A DNA stretch of 13,980 nt from Treponema sp. (GTDB lineage: Bacteria; Spirochaetota; Spirochaetia; Treponematales; Breznakiellaceae): NCBI GenBank assembly GCA_031278025.1, contig JAITLF010000269.1, forward strand, positions 1-13,980. The letters are read 5' to 3'. Position numbers and translations under genes: made by a program. Shown here piece by piece: positions 6,689 through 13,044 of the stretch (within the stretch, counting starts at the first letter, position 1; every line of letters starts with the position of its first letter). The notes under the pieces are model-generated. The model was not told the DNA's origin, did no database searches, and was given only the letters and a program-made list of their open reading frames with translations.

Positions 6689-7930
6689 TTAAGGGCGTAT
6701 CTCATTTAGGTCAAACTCTTTTATCAGCATCTCTAAATCAGGGGGGATTTGGAGGGGTTCTCCTACGGCGCGATGGGCCGATACGGTATCTTTAAGGCCG
6801 TTGCCGGTTACGATTGACACCACGGTTGCTTCAGGGGGGATACGCTTCTCTTCAAAAGCCTTTTTGAGGCCCGCCGTACCGGTTACGCCGGCAGGCTCGC
6901 CGAATACGCCGCTCGTCTTGCCGAGGAGCCGCATCGCCCCGATTATCTCCTCATCGGAAACATTAACGGTAAACCCGCCTGATTCCCGGATTGCCCTCAG
7001 GGCTTTTTCCCCGTTGCGGGGAACCCCTACGGCGATGCTATCGGCCACGGTGTTTTCTTCCATCCGCTCAATAGGTCGATCCGTCTCAAATGCCCGGTTT
7101 ATCGGATAGCAGCCCGAAGCCTGTACGCTGATGAGGCGGGGAAGCTTATTTATGAGCCCGATGGCATAGAAATCTTTGAAACCCTTCCATACGCCGGCGA
7201 TGGTACAACCATCCCCTACAGAGACCGCTACGTAATCCGGAACCTTAAAGTTCAATTGTTCGGCGATCTCTAGGGATACCGTTTTTTTTCCCTCGGAAAG
7301 GTAGGGGTTGATGGCGGCGTTGCGGTTGTACCAGCCCCACTTTTCGATAGCCAGGGCGGAAAGCCGGAAGGTATCCTCGTAGTTGCCTTTGACGCTTATC
7401 ACCTGAGCGCCAAAAATAAGAAGCTGGGCAACTTTGCCCTTAGGCGCCCGTTCAGGTACGAAGATGAAGGAACGCAGCCCCATTGCCGCTGCGTTTCCCG
7501 CAAGAGAAGATGCGGCATTCCCTGTCGAGGAGCAGGCCACGGTATTCATCCCCGCATGAGCGGCACGGACCACGGCGATTGCCGACGCCCGGTCTTTAAG
7601 GCTCGCTGTGGGGTTAAGGCCGTCATCCTTTATGTAGAGATTTTTCAAGCCCAGAGTTTCTCCCAGCCTGTCCGCCCTGTAAAGGGGGGACCAACCTACC
7701 CGGAGGGGGGTCAACGCAGAGTCTTCCTCAACCGGAAGAAGTTCCCGGTAACGCCACATGGAAAAATCCTTCCGTCCGGCAAGAACCTCACGAGTCAGCC
7801 GAGGCTTGATATAGGCGTAATCGTACTGAACTTCAAGGAGTCCCCCGCATTTCGTACAGGTATAGGTATTCTCCCCCGCCTCATGTTCCTCACCACAATC
7901 AATGCATACTGCAGAAATTACATTCTTCAT
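6689..7930 (-). CDS. thrC: Threonine synthase
   Basis: This PLP enzyme converts O-phosphohomoserine to threonine in the cytoplasm, the last step of threonine biosynthesis. The 413-residue product begins with a zinc-ribbon-like motif (Cys 9, 12, 25 and 28) seen in the shorter threonine synthase class. The PLP lysine is K112 in NPTASLKDRAS, followed by the substrate loop SSTGNAASSLAG and the glycine-rich phosphate-binding stretch SVGDGCTIAGV near 236-246. The C-terminal IVTGNGLKD is also typical. The ATG at 7928-7930 has GGGAG about 9-10 bases upstream. It starts 24 bases after the stop of the upstream PLP enzyme gene, so the two are probably one operon. Another threonine synthase-like lyase acting on a related substrate is possible but less likely. 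Confidence 0.92.
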   Translation of the reverse strand: MKNVISAVCIDCGEEHEAGENTYTCTKCGGLLEVQYDYAYIKPRLTREVLAGRKDFSMWRYRELLPVEEDSALTPLRVGWSPLYRADRLGETLGLKNLYIKDDGLNPTASLKDRASAIAVVRAAHAGMNTVACSSTGNAASSLAGNAAAMGLRSFIFVPERAPKGKVAQLLIFGAQVISVKGNYEDTFRLSALAIEKWGWYNRNAAINPYLSEGKKTVSLEIAEQLNFKVPDYVAVSVGDGCTIAGVWKGFKDFYAIGLINKLPRLISVQASGCYPINRAFETDRPIERMEENTVADSIAVGVPRNGEKALRAIRESGGFTVNVSDEEIIGAMRLLGKTSGVFGEPAGVTGTAGLKKAFEEKRIPPEATVVSIVTGNGLKDTVSAHRAVGEPLQIPPDLEMLIKEFDLNEIRP

Positions 7931-7954
7931 GCATAACGCTCCCTACCCCATACG

Positions 7955-9430
7955 TTACAGGGATTTTAATAAACCGGTTTTTTCGTTGAATTCATTGATA
8001 AGAATGTCGATTTCCGCAGCCTGCCGCTGGACGCCTTGAAAGGTTAGTTCCTGGCGATACCATTGATCGTCAAGTTCCCTGGCGGTACGCCCCTGCTGTT
8101 CAATCCAGGTGTAGTACTTGAGGTTATGTACCCGCTTGCGTTCAGGGTAGGTTAATTCCAGCATGTTATCGGCGCCTTCGCCCTGGAGGCTTGCGGCAAA
8201 GTCCGCCGCTGCGTTAAGGGTGGTATACTCTCCCTGTTCGTCACGAAGTTCTTCGATCCGGGAGAGATACATCTCCACGGAATCGGTGAGTACCGTGGCG
8301 ACCACATCCGAAGGTCCCAATTCATAGTACTTGGCGAATTTGATTGCGCAGAGCATGTTTGATATGCCGGAGATTCCCATAAGCGCGAGGAGATCCGCCT
8401 TTTCCGTGGAAACTCCCGCTTCCTTTACAAGGTAATCCTTCCCCGCAGCCTCGTTGAAAAGCCGCAGAATGGCTATAGAATCCTTGTCGTCGATGGCTAT
8501 GGCCATATCGGTATTCTTGACGTTATGTACCCAGGGGATGTGTTTGTCTCCTATCCCCTCCAACCGGTGAGCGCCAAACCCGTTGTTGAGGATCGTGGGA
8601 CACTGCAAAGCCTCCCCCACGGCGATTTTGCTGGCGGGGTATCGCTGTTTAAGGTAGTCCCCGCTTCCCAGGGTCCCGGCAGAGCCAGAGGTAAGGCATA
8701 CGCCGGCAAAGTTACCGTCTGCACCCCGGATGCTTTCAAAGGCTTCGGCAATAGCCGTACCCGTAACGGTGTAATGCCAAAGATAGTTTCCCATTTCTTC
8801 AAACTGGTTGAATATGAGTACATCCTTCCGGGTGGTCCTTAGTTCATGGGTTTTATCGAATATCTCTTTGACGTTGGATTCCGTACCCGGAGTGGCGATC
8901 ACTTCCCCGGCAATCTTGGAAAGCCATTCAAAACGTTCCCGGCTCATCCCTTCAGGAAGAATAGCAATGGAATCAACCGCCAGGAGTTTGGAGTTGAAAG
9001 CGCCTCCCCGGCAGTAATTCCCCGTCGACGGCCAAACCGCCTTTTGCCGCTCCGCGTCAAACTGACCAGTAACCAGCCGGGGAACAAGACAGCCGAAAGC
9101 GGCCCCTACCTTATGGCAGCCGGTGGGGAAGAATTTCCCCGCCATGCAGATGATGCGGGCGTCAACGCCGGTGAGCGCCCGTGGCAGTTCAATAAAATTT
9201 GGCCCGCCGTAGAGACCGCCGGAATCCTTCCGCTCGTTTTTCCAGGTTATTCTGAACAGATTCAGCGGATCGATATCCCAAAGACCAACCGTCTTTAAGC
9301 GGTTCTGCAGCTTCTCCGGAATTTGACCGGGGTCCCGCATCTGCGCAAAGGTGGGGATGATAACCTTTCGCTCCCGCGCCTTTTTAATATTTCGATCTAA
9401 TATTTCCTGATTGATTGACAGACTTATCAT
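7955..9430 (-). CDS. Fold-type-II PLP enzyme, substrate unknown
   Basis: The 491-residue product belongs to the cysteine synthase/threonine dehydratase superfamily (tryptophan synthase beta fold). The PLP lysine is probably K107 (TGCHKVGAAFG), the substrate-binding loop STGNYCRGGAFN is at 136-147, and the PLP phosphate loop LTSGSAGTLGSG is at 246-257. It is well over 100 residues longer than normal cysteine synthase (about 310), with long N- and C-terminal extensions. That matches a poorly characterised group often labelled only as a PLP-dependent enzyme or cysteine synthase. The reaction cannot be assigned. Linkage to thrC, 24 bases downstream, hints at a beta-substitution or elimination on a serine/threonine-family amino acid. 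The ATG at 9428-9430 has AAAGG upstream. The gene has its own promoter and a terminator-like leader hairpin. Confidence 0.8.
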   Translation of the reverse strand: MISLSINQEILDRNIKKARERKVIIPTFAQMRDPGQIPEKLQNRLKTVGLWDIDPLNLFRITWKNERKDSGGLYGGPNFIELPRALTGVDARIICMAGKFFPTGCHKVGAAFGCLVPRLVTGQFDAERQKAVWPSTGNYCRGGAFNSKLLAVDSIAILPEGMSRERFEWLSKIAGEVIATPGTESNVKEIFDKTHELRTTRKDVLIFNQFEEMGNYLWHYTVTGTAIAEAFESIRGADGNFAGVCLTSGSAGTLGSGDYLKQRYPASKIAVGEALQCPTILNNGFGAHRLEGIGDKHIPWVHNVKNTDMAIAIDDKDSIAILRLFNEAAGKDYLVKEAGVSTEKADLLALMGISGISNMLCAIKFAKYYELGPSDVVATVLTDSVEMYLSRIEELRDEQGEYTTLNAAADFAASLQGEGADNMLELTYPERKRVHNLKYYTWIEQQGRTARELDDQWYRQELTFQGVQRQAAEIDILINEFNEKTGLLKSL

Positions 9431-9458
9431 ACAAGTACCTTTGATTGTTAAGATTAGG

Positions 9459-9491
9459 AAAAATTCGGGGGTCGAAGAATCCCCAGCCGAA
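9459..9491 (-). terminator. Terminator-like hairpin in leader of PLP enzyme
   Basis: On the minus strand, TTCG pairs with CGAA and GGGG with CCCC across 9464-9491, with a GCU bulge and a nine-base loop (ATTCTTCGA). TTTTT follows immediately at 9459-9463. The hairpin lies after the putative promoter and about 30 bases before the start codon, so it could act as an attenuator. It could also simply end gpsA readthrough transcripts. Confidence 0.5.
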
Positions 9492-9498
9492 AATAAAA

Positions 9499-9525
9499 AT
9501 TATCACCCTATTGTGGTGTTGTCAA
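9499..9525 (-). promoter_or_regulatory. Promoter candidate for PLP enzyme-thrC operon
   Basis: The minus strand has a perfect TTGACA at 9520-9525. Two -10 choices exist: GATAAT (9499-9504, short 15-base spacer) or TAATTT (9497-9502, 17-base spacer). It lies in the 156-base gap between gpsA and the PLP enzyme gene and would give a leader of about 65 bases. Confidence 0.5.
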
Positions 9526-9586
9526 TTGAAACATTTTTAAACAGGTTGTTAGGCGCCGGTCAAAACTGAAGTTCTGAAACCGCCTC

Positions 9587-10663
9587 TCAGATCATTTCGC
9601 CAATGAAGCCGCTGAGGAATTCCACCGGAGTGGTTTCCCGGTTGAGTATCTGGTACAGGCCGGTGGAAATGGGCATTTTCAGTTTATGTTTTTCCGAAAG
9701 AATACGGACATATTTGGTAGCCGCCACGCCTTCCGGAAGATAGCCAATTTCGTCGATACGGGTCAGGATATCTTCCAGGCCGGTAAAGGGTTCCAGGATG
9801 TTTTTCTCTATAATTTCCCGCCCGAAACGCCGGTTCCGGCCAAACACTGACCGGCAGGTTACGTCCAGATCTCCAACCCCCGAAATAGAGGTAAAGGTCT
9901 CCGGGTGGGTAGCCCCCAAAGCCATGCCCAGGGACTGTATCTCGTTGAGGCCCGCGGCAAGAAGCAGGGATTCGGTGCCGTCCCCAAAGATGTCCTCAAT
10001 CGCGCTGATGCCCCCGCCGATTTTCAGGGCATCCAGCATCCCAAAGGCAATGGCAATGACGTTCTTGGCCGCCGCCGCCGCCTGGACCCCCCGGACATCG
10101 AAAGACGAAAAAACAAGCAGCCGGTTACCCCGCAGGAGGTCCCGAAACCGGATAGAATTCTTGGCGTTTTCACTGGCAGCGATAAGGCCGGTTATCTTTC
10201 CCCGTGACACTTCCTCGGCGTGGCTCGGCCCGGCAATGTAGACCAGGGACTGGCGGTAAAATCCGGGAAGATAATCCTCCAGGGTTTCCAGGATGAGCCG
10301 GGGTCCCTTGACGCCTGGGAGGAATCCCTTGGTGATTACCGCGATAGCGGTTTCTCCTTCCCGTATTGCAGGGATCGAAAGGATACGCTTCACCGTATCC
10401 AAGAGGTACAGGGAAGGCGAGGCAAGGATAAGGTATTCCCGGTTATCCGCCGCAACGGTTATATCCGTGCAAGCGATGATGTTTGCTGGGAGGGACGCAC
10501 CGGGAAGGTAGCGGGGATTGGCCCGCTCTTTATTAACGGCATCGGCTACAGCCTGCTCACGGCACCAGAGGACTACGTCTTTTCCCTTATCCGCAATCAC
10601 CTTGGCAATGGCGGTCCCCCATGCGCCGGCGCCTAAGACGGCGATTTCCGCATTCATATTCAT
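9587..10663 (-). CDS. gpsA: Glycerol-3-phosphate dehydrogenase [NAD(P)+]
   Basis: GpsA reduces dihydroxyacetone phosphate to sn-glycerol 3-phosphate with NAD(P)H, supplying the backbone for membrane phospholipids in the cytoplasm. The 358-residue product starts with the Rossmann motif GAGAWGTAIA (residues 11-20). It also shows the conserved ITKG near 110-113, GPSHAEEV near 145-152, and the catalytic lysine about K200 in AAAKNVIAIAFGMLDAL. GVGDLDVTC and PEGVAATK further on are also family hallmarks. The start chosen is ATG 10661-10663, eight bases after GGGAGG. An open extension of 11 codons upstream would begin before this ribosome binding site and is rejected. The product is slightly longer than the usual 330-340. 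It follows ndk by 23 bases and is probably co-transcribed with it. Confidence 0.95.
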   Translation of the reverse strand: MNMNAEIAVLGAGAWGTAIAKVIADKGKDVVLWCREQAVADAVNKERANPRYLPGASLPANIIACTDITVAADNREYLILASPSLYLLDTVKRILSIPAIREGETAIAVITKGFLPGVKGPRLILETLEDYLPGFYRQSLVYIAGPSHAEEVSRGKITGLIAASENAKNSIRFRDLLRGNRLLVFSSFDVRGVQAAAAAKNVIAIAFGMLDALKIGGGISAIEDIFGDGTESLLLAAGLNEIQSLGMALGATHPETFTSISGVGDLDVTCRSVFGRNRRFGREIIEKNILEPFTGLEDILTRIDEIGYLPEGVAATKYVRILSEKHKLKMPISTGLYQILNRETTPVEFLSGFIGEMI

Positions 10664-10686
10664 GCCTTCATCCTCCCTTAAGGTAT

Positions 10687-11130
10687 TCAGAACCACCGGC
10701 CGTTCCCATCATCCCAGTTGCAGATATCCTTTTCCGTAAAGAACAGCGGGATTTCCCGTGCCGCACTTTCGGGAGAATCGGACGTATGGATGATGTTAAG
10801 CTTTGTGGTCCCGGCAAAATCCCCCCTGATGGTTCCCGGCAGGGATTCGCCGGCATTCGTGGCCCCGGCTAAACGCCTGGTTATACTAATAACCCCCGGC
10901 CCCTCTAAAACCATGGCGATTACCGGGCCTGACAGCGTGTATTCCACCAGGTTTTCATAGAAATTCTTGCCCAGATGTTCGGCGTAATGGGCTTCCACGG
11001 TTGCATTATCCAGCCTGAGCATCTTGAGGGCGATAATTTTTGCCCCTTTCCGCTCCAGGCGTTGCAAAATTTCTCCAGCTATACGCCGCTGGATAACGCC
11101 GGGCTTCAACATGACAAAAGTTCTTTCCAT
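10687..11130 (-). CDS. ndk: Nucleoside diphosphate kinase
   Basis: Ndk transfers the gamma-phosphate of ATP to nucleoside diphosphates through a phosphohistidine intermediate, balancing NTP and dNTP pools. From the ATG at 11128-11130 the product is 147 residues, the usual size. It begins with the typical MERTFVMLKPGVIQRR (Lys 9), and the catalytic histidine is H115 in NIIHTSDSPESA. The common glycine after this histidine is replaced by threonine. The frame stays open 29 codons upstream, but that extension is out of family range. The ribosome binding site is weak. A TATAAT at 11239-11244 on the minus strand may be its -10 element, giving a leader of about 100 bases. gpsA follows 23 bases downstream. 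Confidence 0.95.
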   Translation of the reverse strand: MERTFVMLKPGVIQRRIAGEILQRLERKGAKIIALKMLRLDNATVEAHYAEHLGKNFYENLVEYTLSGPVIAMVLEGPGVISITRRLAGATNAGESLPGTIRGDFAGTTKLNIIHTSDSPESAAREIPLFFTEKDICNWDDGNGRWF

Positions 11131-11238
11131 GAGGTACTCTATCCCAGGATTAAGAAAGACGCTAGCAACCTGCTGCACGTTTGTTTTTTGCGGCACAAAG
11201 TACCACAAAAATCCCAATTAGCAGGGTTCCTGACTGAA

Positions 11239-11244
11239 ATTATA
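11239..11244 (-). promoter_or_regulatory. Possible -10 element for ndk
   Basis: A perfect TATAAT on the minus strand lies 109 bases upstream of the ndk ATG. No convincing -35 hexamer is at 16-18 bases; the spacer is a T-run. Support is therefore moderate to low. Confidence 0.35.
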
Positions 11245-11399
11245 GTGCATTTCAAAAAAAACTTGCCTTTTTTCCCCGGAGACAGTATCTTTTAACTTGT
11301 TGCTGGTGATGCGGTGTTCGGAGAAGCCTTTCAATACATTGATTAACACTTCCGGATTTTGTGAATGCATCTAGTTGTACAATAGCCGTATTACCAGTT

Positions 11400-11443
11400 G
11401 CCTTCCGGGTTTCCTCACCTCCTTTTCCCGGGAGGCTTTTTTT
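11400..11443 (+). terminator. Intrinsic terminator upstream of YgjP-like gene
   Basis: A 10-bp stem (11400-11409, GCCTTCCGGG, with 11427-11436, CCCGGGAGGC; one G-U pair) is followed at once by seven Ts (11437-11443). The 17-base loop contains TCACCTCCTTTT, complementary to a Shine-Dalgarno sequence and like the 3' tail of 16S rRNA. No plus-strand protein gene precedes it. It must therefore end a small RNA, attenuate the following gene, or stop antisense transcription entering ndk territory. Confidence 0.7.
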
Positions 11444-11461
11444 ATTATACTCCCTAATTGT

Positions 11462-12172
11462 ATGACAGAAATCCTGCAAGTCGGCAGCCAGCGGATAGAG
11501 GTAACGTACAAGCCTATTAAAAACCTCAGGCTTACCGTATATCCGCCTGACGGGCGGATAAAGGTTTCCGCGCCCCAGAGCATGACGGCGGACTTTATCC
11601 GGCATTTTGCCGCTTCCAGGATGGCGTGGATTGAGAAGCAGCAAAACAGATACCGCTTCCGGGCCGCAGACCGGGAAATGGCGGATATTGAGGATACCCA
11701 GTTCATTTGGGGCGTCCCCCACCGGCTTGTGGTAATCGAGGCGCGGGAAACCCCAAAGGCAATCCCCCGGATACGGGTGGAAAACGTGGAAATGACCCTC
11801 TCCGTGCGGCCTGGCACAAGCCGGGAAAAGCAGCAGGCCATGTTGGACGCCTGGCGGCTTAGTGTTTTGAAGGAAGCGGCGCCGGGCGCAATCGAAAAAT
11901 GGGAAGGGATCATCGGGGTAAAGTCCGCCGCGTTCTCCGTCCGAAAAATGAAATCCCGCTGGGGAAGCTGTAACTGCGCCCGCCGGACCATCAGGCTCAA
12001 TTCAGAGATAGTAAAGCGGCCTCCCGAATGTCTGGAATATGTCATTGCCCACGAACTCATACACCTTATAGAACCCTCGCATAACCGTAATTTCTACCGC
12101 CTTTTGAGCCGGTATATGCCCGGCTGGAAGATCATTCATCAGCGGATGAATTCGGAACTCCCTAATTGCTAA
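11462..12172 (+). CDS. YgjP-like zinc metalloprotease
   Basis: The 236-residue product matches the YgjP/SprT-like metallopeptidase family (DUF45). Its zinc site is HELIH at residues 197-201 with a probable third ligand H207 (EPSHNRNF). The preceding RKMKSRWGSCN (161-171) is a family hallmark. The N-terminal half is a beta-rich domain with the typical basic/PDGRIKVSAP pattern. No signal peptide is seen, so it is probably cytoplasmic. In vivo substrates of this family are poorly known. The start chosen is ATG 11462; the frame extends 29 codons upstream, but through the terminator hairpin. There is no Shine-Dalgarno within reach and a TATACT lies 10 bases before the ATG, so the mRNA may be nearly leaderless. 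This is the only plus-strand gene. Its last 11 bases overlap the end of the convergent CBM9-like gene. Confidence 0.85.
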   Translation: MTEILQVGSQRIEVTYKPIKNLRLTVYPPDGRIKVSAPQSMTADFIRHFAASRMAWIEKQQNRYRFRAADREMADIEDTQFIWGVPHRLVVIEARETPKAIPRIRVENVEMTLSVRPGTSREKQQAMLDAWRLSVLKEAAPGAIEKWEGIIGVKSAAFSVRKMKSRWGSCNCARRTIRLNSEIVKRPPECLEYVIAHELIHLIEPSHNRNFYRLLSRYMPGWKIIHQRMNSELPNC

Positions 12173-12953
12173 AGTGCAGGTACGAAAATACCTCCGGGAT
12201 ATGGGAATCGTAGATGCCGTGTTCGTTGAGGGCCCAGCCGGCGCTCTCGGAGACCGTCTTGTTGTGGTAGCGCAGGGCCTCAAAACGGAAAAAGGCCGCC
12301 CGTATGGCGTCTCCTTCCGTGGGGGGAAAGGCTTGGTTTGGGAGCAGCTTCCTAAAGCCCTCCCAGGGAAGGGCGATTTCCACCGTCCAGCCCCGGCCTA
12401 CCGTTGAGGGATCGTTAAGGGTCCCGTCCACAGTGACGGCAGTCAGCAGGCCGGGAAAATCGAAGTCCATGAAGGCCCACCGTTTGCCGCGGGGGTGCTT
12501 GCCGTAACGGGAAGGGTCCTGAAAGCCGCCGAGAACATCCACGTTCCGGGTATAAAGGTCGAATTCCGGGACATCAAAGCGGCTGCCCTTTTTCAGGGCA
12601 TCCTGATAGATAAAGAACACCTCGTACACCGTATTGAAGGCATTGATCTCCAGCTCGTAATAGCAGTCTTCCCCGCCGATAAAGAGTTCCACGTCATTGT
12701 CATGCCAGATGAAAGAATCCCGTTCAGTCAGGGAGGCCCGCAATACCGGCTCCTCAACCCAAAAGGCGGCGTACAGATTGCGGTCATCCCACAGGCTGGC
12801 CATGCGGGTGTCGAAGAAAGCCGGCTCGCCGCTCACCATGTCTACAAAACGCCGGCTCCGGAGGGCGGTTTTCCATGCGGGCTTATCCAGGTTTCCGTCT
12901 AGCGGAAAGGGAGACCAGACCCGGCGGCTGGTATAATGGGCAATATTGGGCAT
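12162..12953 (-). CDS. CBM9-like carbohydrate-binding protein
   Basis: The 263-residue product resembles the family 9 carbohydrate-binding module (DOMON-like beta sandwich). The opening PFPLDGNLDKPAW is the usual beginning of such domains, and conserved pieces include SLWDDRNLYAAFWVEEP, DNDVELFI and the late WTVEIALPWEGF. The module fills nearly the whole chain and no catalytic domain is attached. There is no signal peptide from the chosen start, so either it is cytoplasmic or its export is unusual. The ATG at 12951-12953 has AAGGAG six bases upstream. An in-frame extension of 36 codons through the 21-bp GDIP repeats is rejected. It lies 91 bases after the thermonuclease-like gene on the same strand and converges on the metalloprotease gene. 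The ligand is unknown; oligosaccharide binding is a family-based inference. Confidence 0.8.
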   Translation of the reverse strand: MPNIAHYTSRRVWSPFPLDGNLDKPAWKTALRSRRFVDMVSGEPAFFDTRMASLWDDRNLYAAFWVEEPVLRASLTERDSFIWHDNDVELFIGGEDCYYELEINAFNTVYEVFFIYQDALKKGSRFDVPEFDLYTRNVDVLGGFQDPSRYGKHPRGKRWAFMDFDFPGLLTAVTVDGTLNDPSTVGRGWTVEIALPWEGFRKLLPNQAFPPTEGDAIRAAFFRFEALRYHNKTVSESAGWALNEHGIYDSHIPEVFSYLHFSN

Positions 12954-12976
12954 ACATCGCTCCTTAAAAGTTTTTT

Positions 12977-13039
12977 GGATATCTCCCTTGACGCGGGGGA
13001 TATCCCCCGAAGTTCCGGGGATATCCCCCGCGGCGGCGG
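12977..13039. repeat. Three 21-bp palindromic repeats, very GC-rich
   Basis: Three units start with GGATATC(T/C)CCC at 12977, 12998 and 13019. Unit boundaries create perfect palindromes: CGGGGGATATCCCCCG at 12994-13009 and GGGGATATCCCC at 13017-13028. A separate 7-bp GC-only hairpin (13025-13031 with 13036-13042, four-base loop) overlaps the last unit. On the minus-strand mRNA these give alternative strong stem-loops between the nuclease and CBM9 genes. There is no T-run, so mRNA stabilisation or a protein site is more likely than termination. The 21-base period leaves frames open as GDIPxxx heptads. Confidence 0.85.
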
Positions 13040-13044
13040 GGGCT

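Larger units (their letters stand above)
11131..11461. other. Gap between divergent ndk and YgjP-like genes
   Basis: This 331-base region separates ndk (minus) from the metalloprotease gene (plus). It contains the putative ndk -10 element (minus, 11239-11244), a strong plus-strand intrinsic terminator (11400-11443) and a 50-codon minus-strand frame (11218-11370, MHSQNPEVLINVLKG...). That frame has no ribosome binding site and a stop directly before its ATG. A perfect Shine-Dalgarno-like AAGGAGGTGA occurs on the minus strand at 11415-11424, but no start codon follows it. The space upstream of the terminator could hold a small RNA. Confidence 0.5.

Noticed and set aside
6613..6795. 60-codon plus-strand frame after GGGGAG
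   Set aside because: More than half lies antisense to the thrC 3' end and the peptide is not family-like.
11218..11370. 50-codon minus-strand frame (MHSQNPEVLINVLKG...)
   Set aside because: Composition is protein-like, but there is no ribosome binding site, a stop directly precedes the ATG, and it covers the putative ndk promoter.
11371..12060. 229-codon minus-strand frame
   Set aside because: It lies wholly antisense to the well-supported YgjP-like metalloprotease gene and shows no family features.
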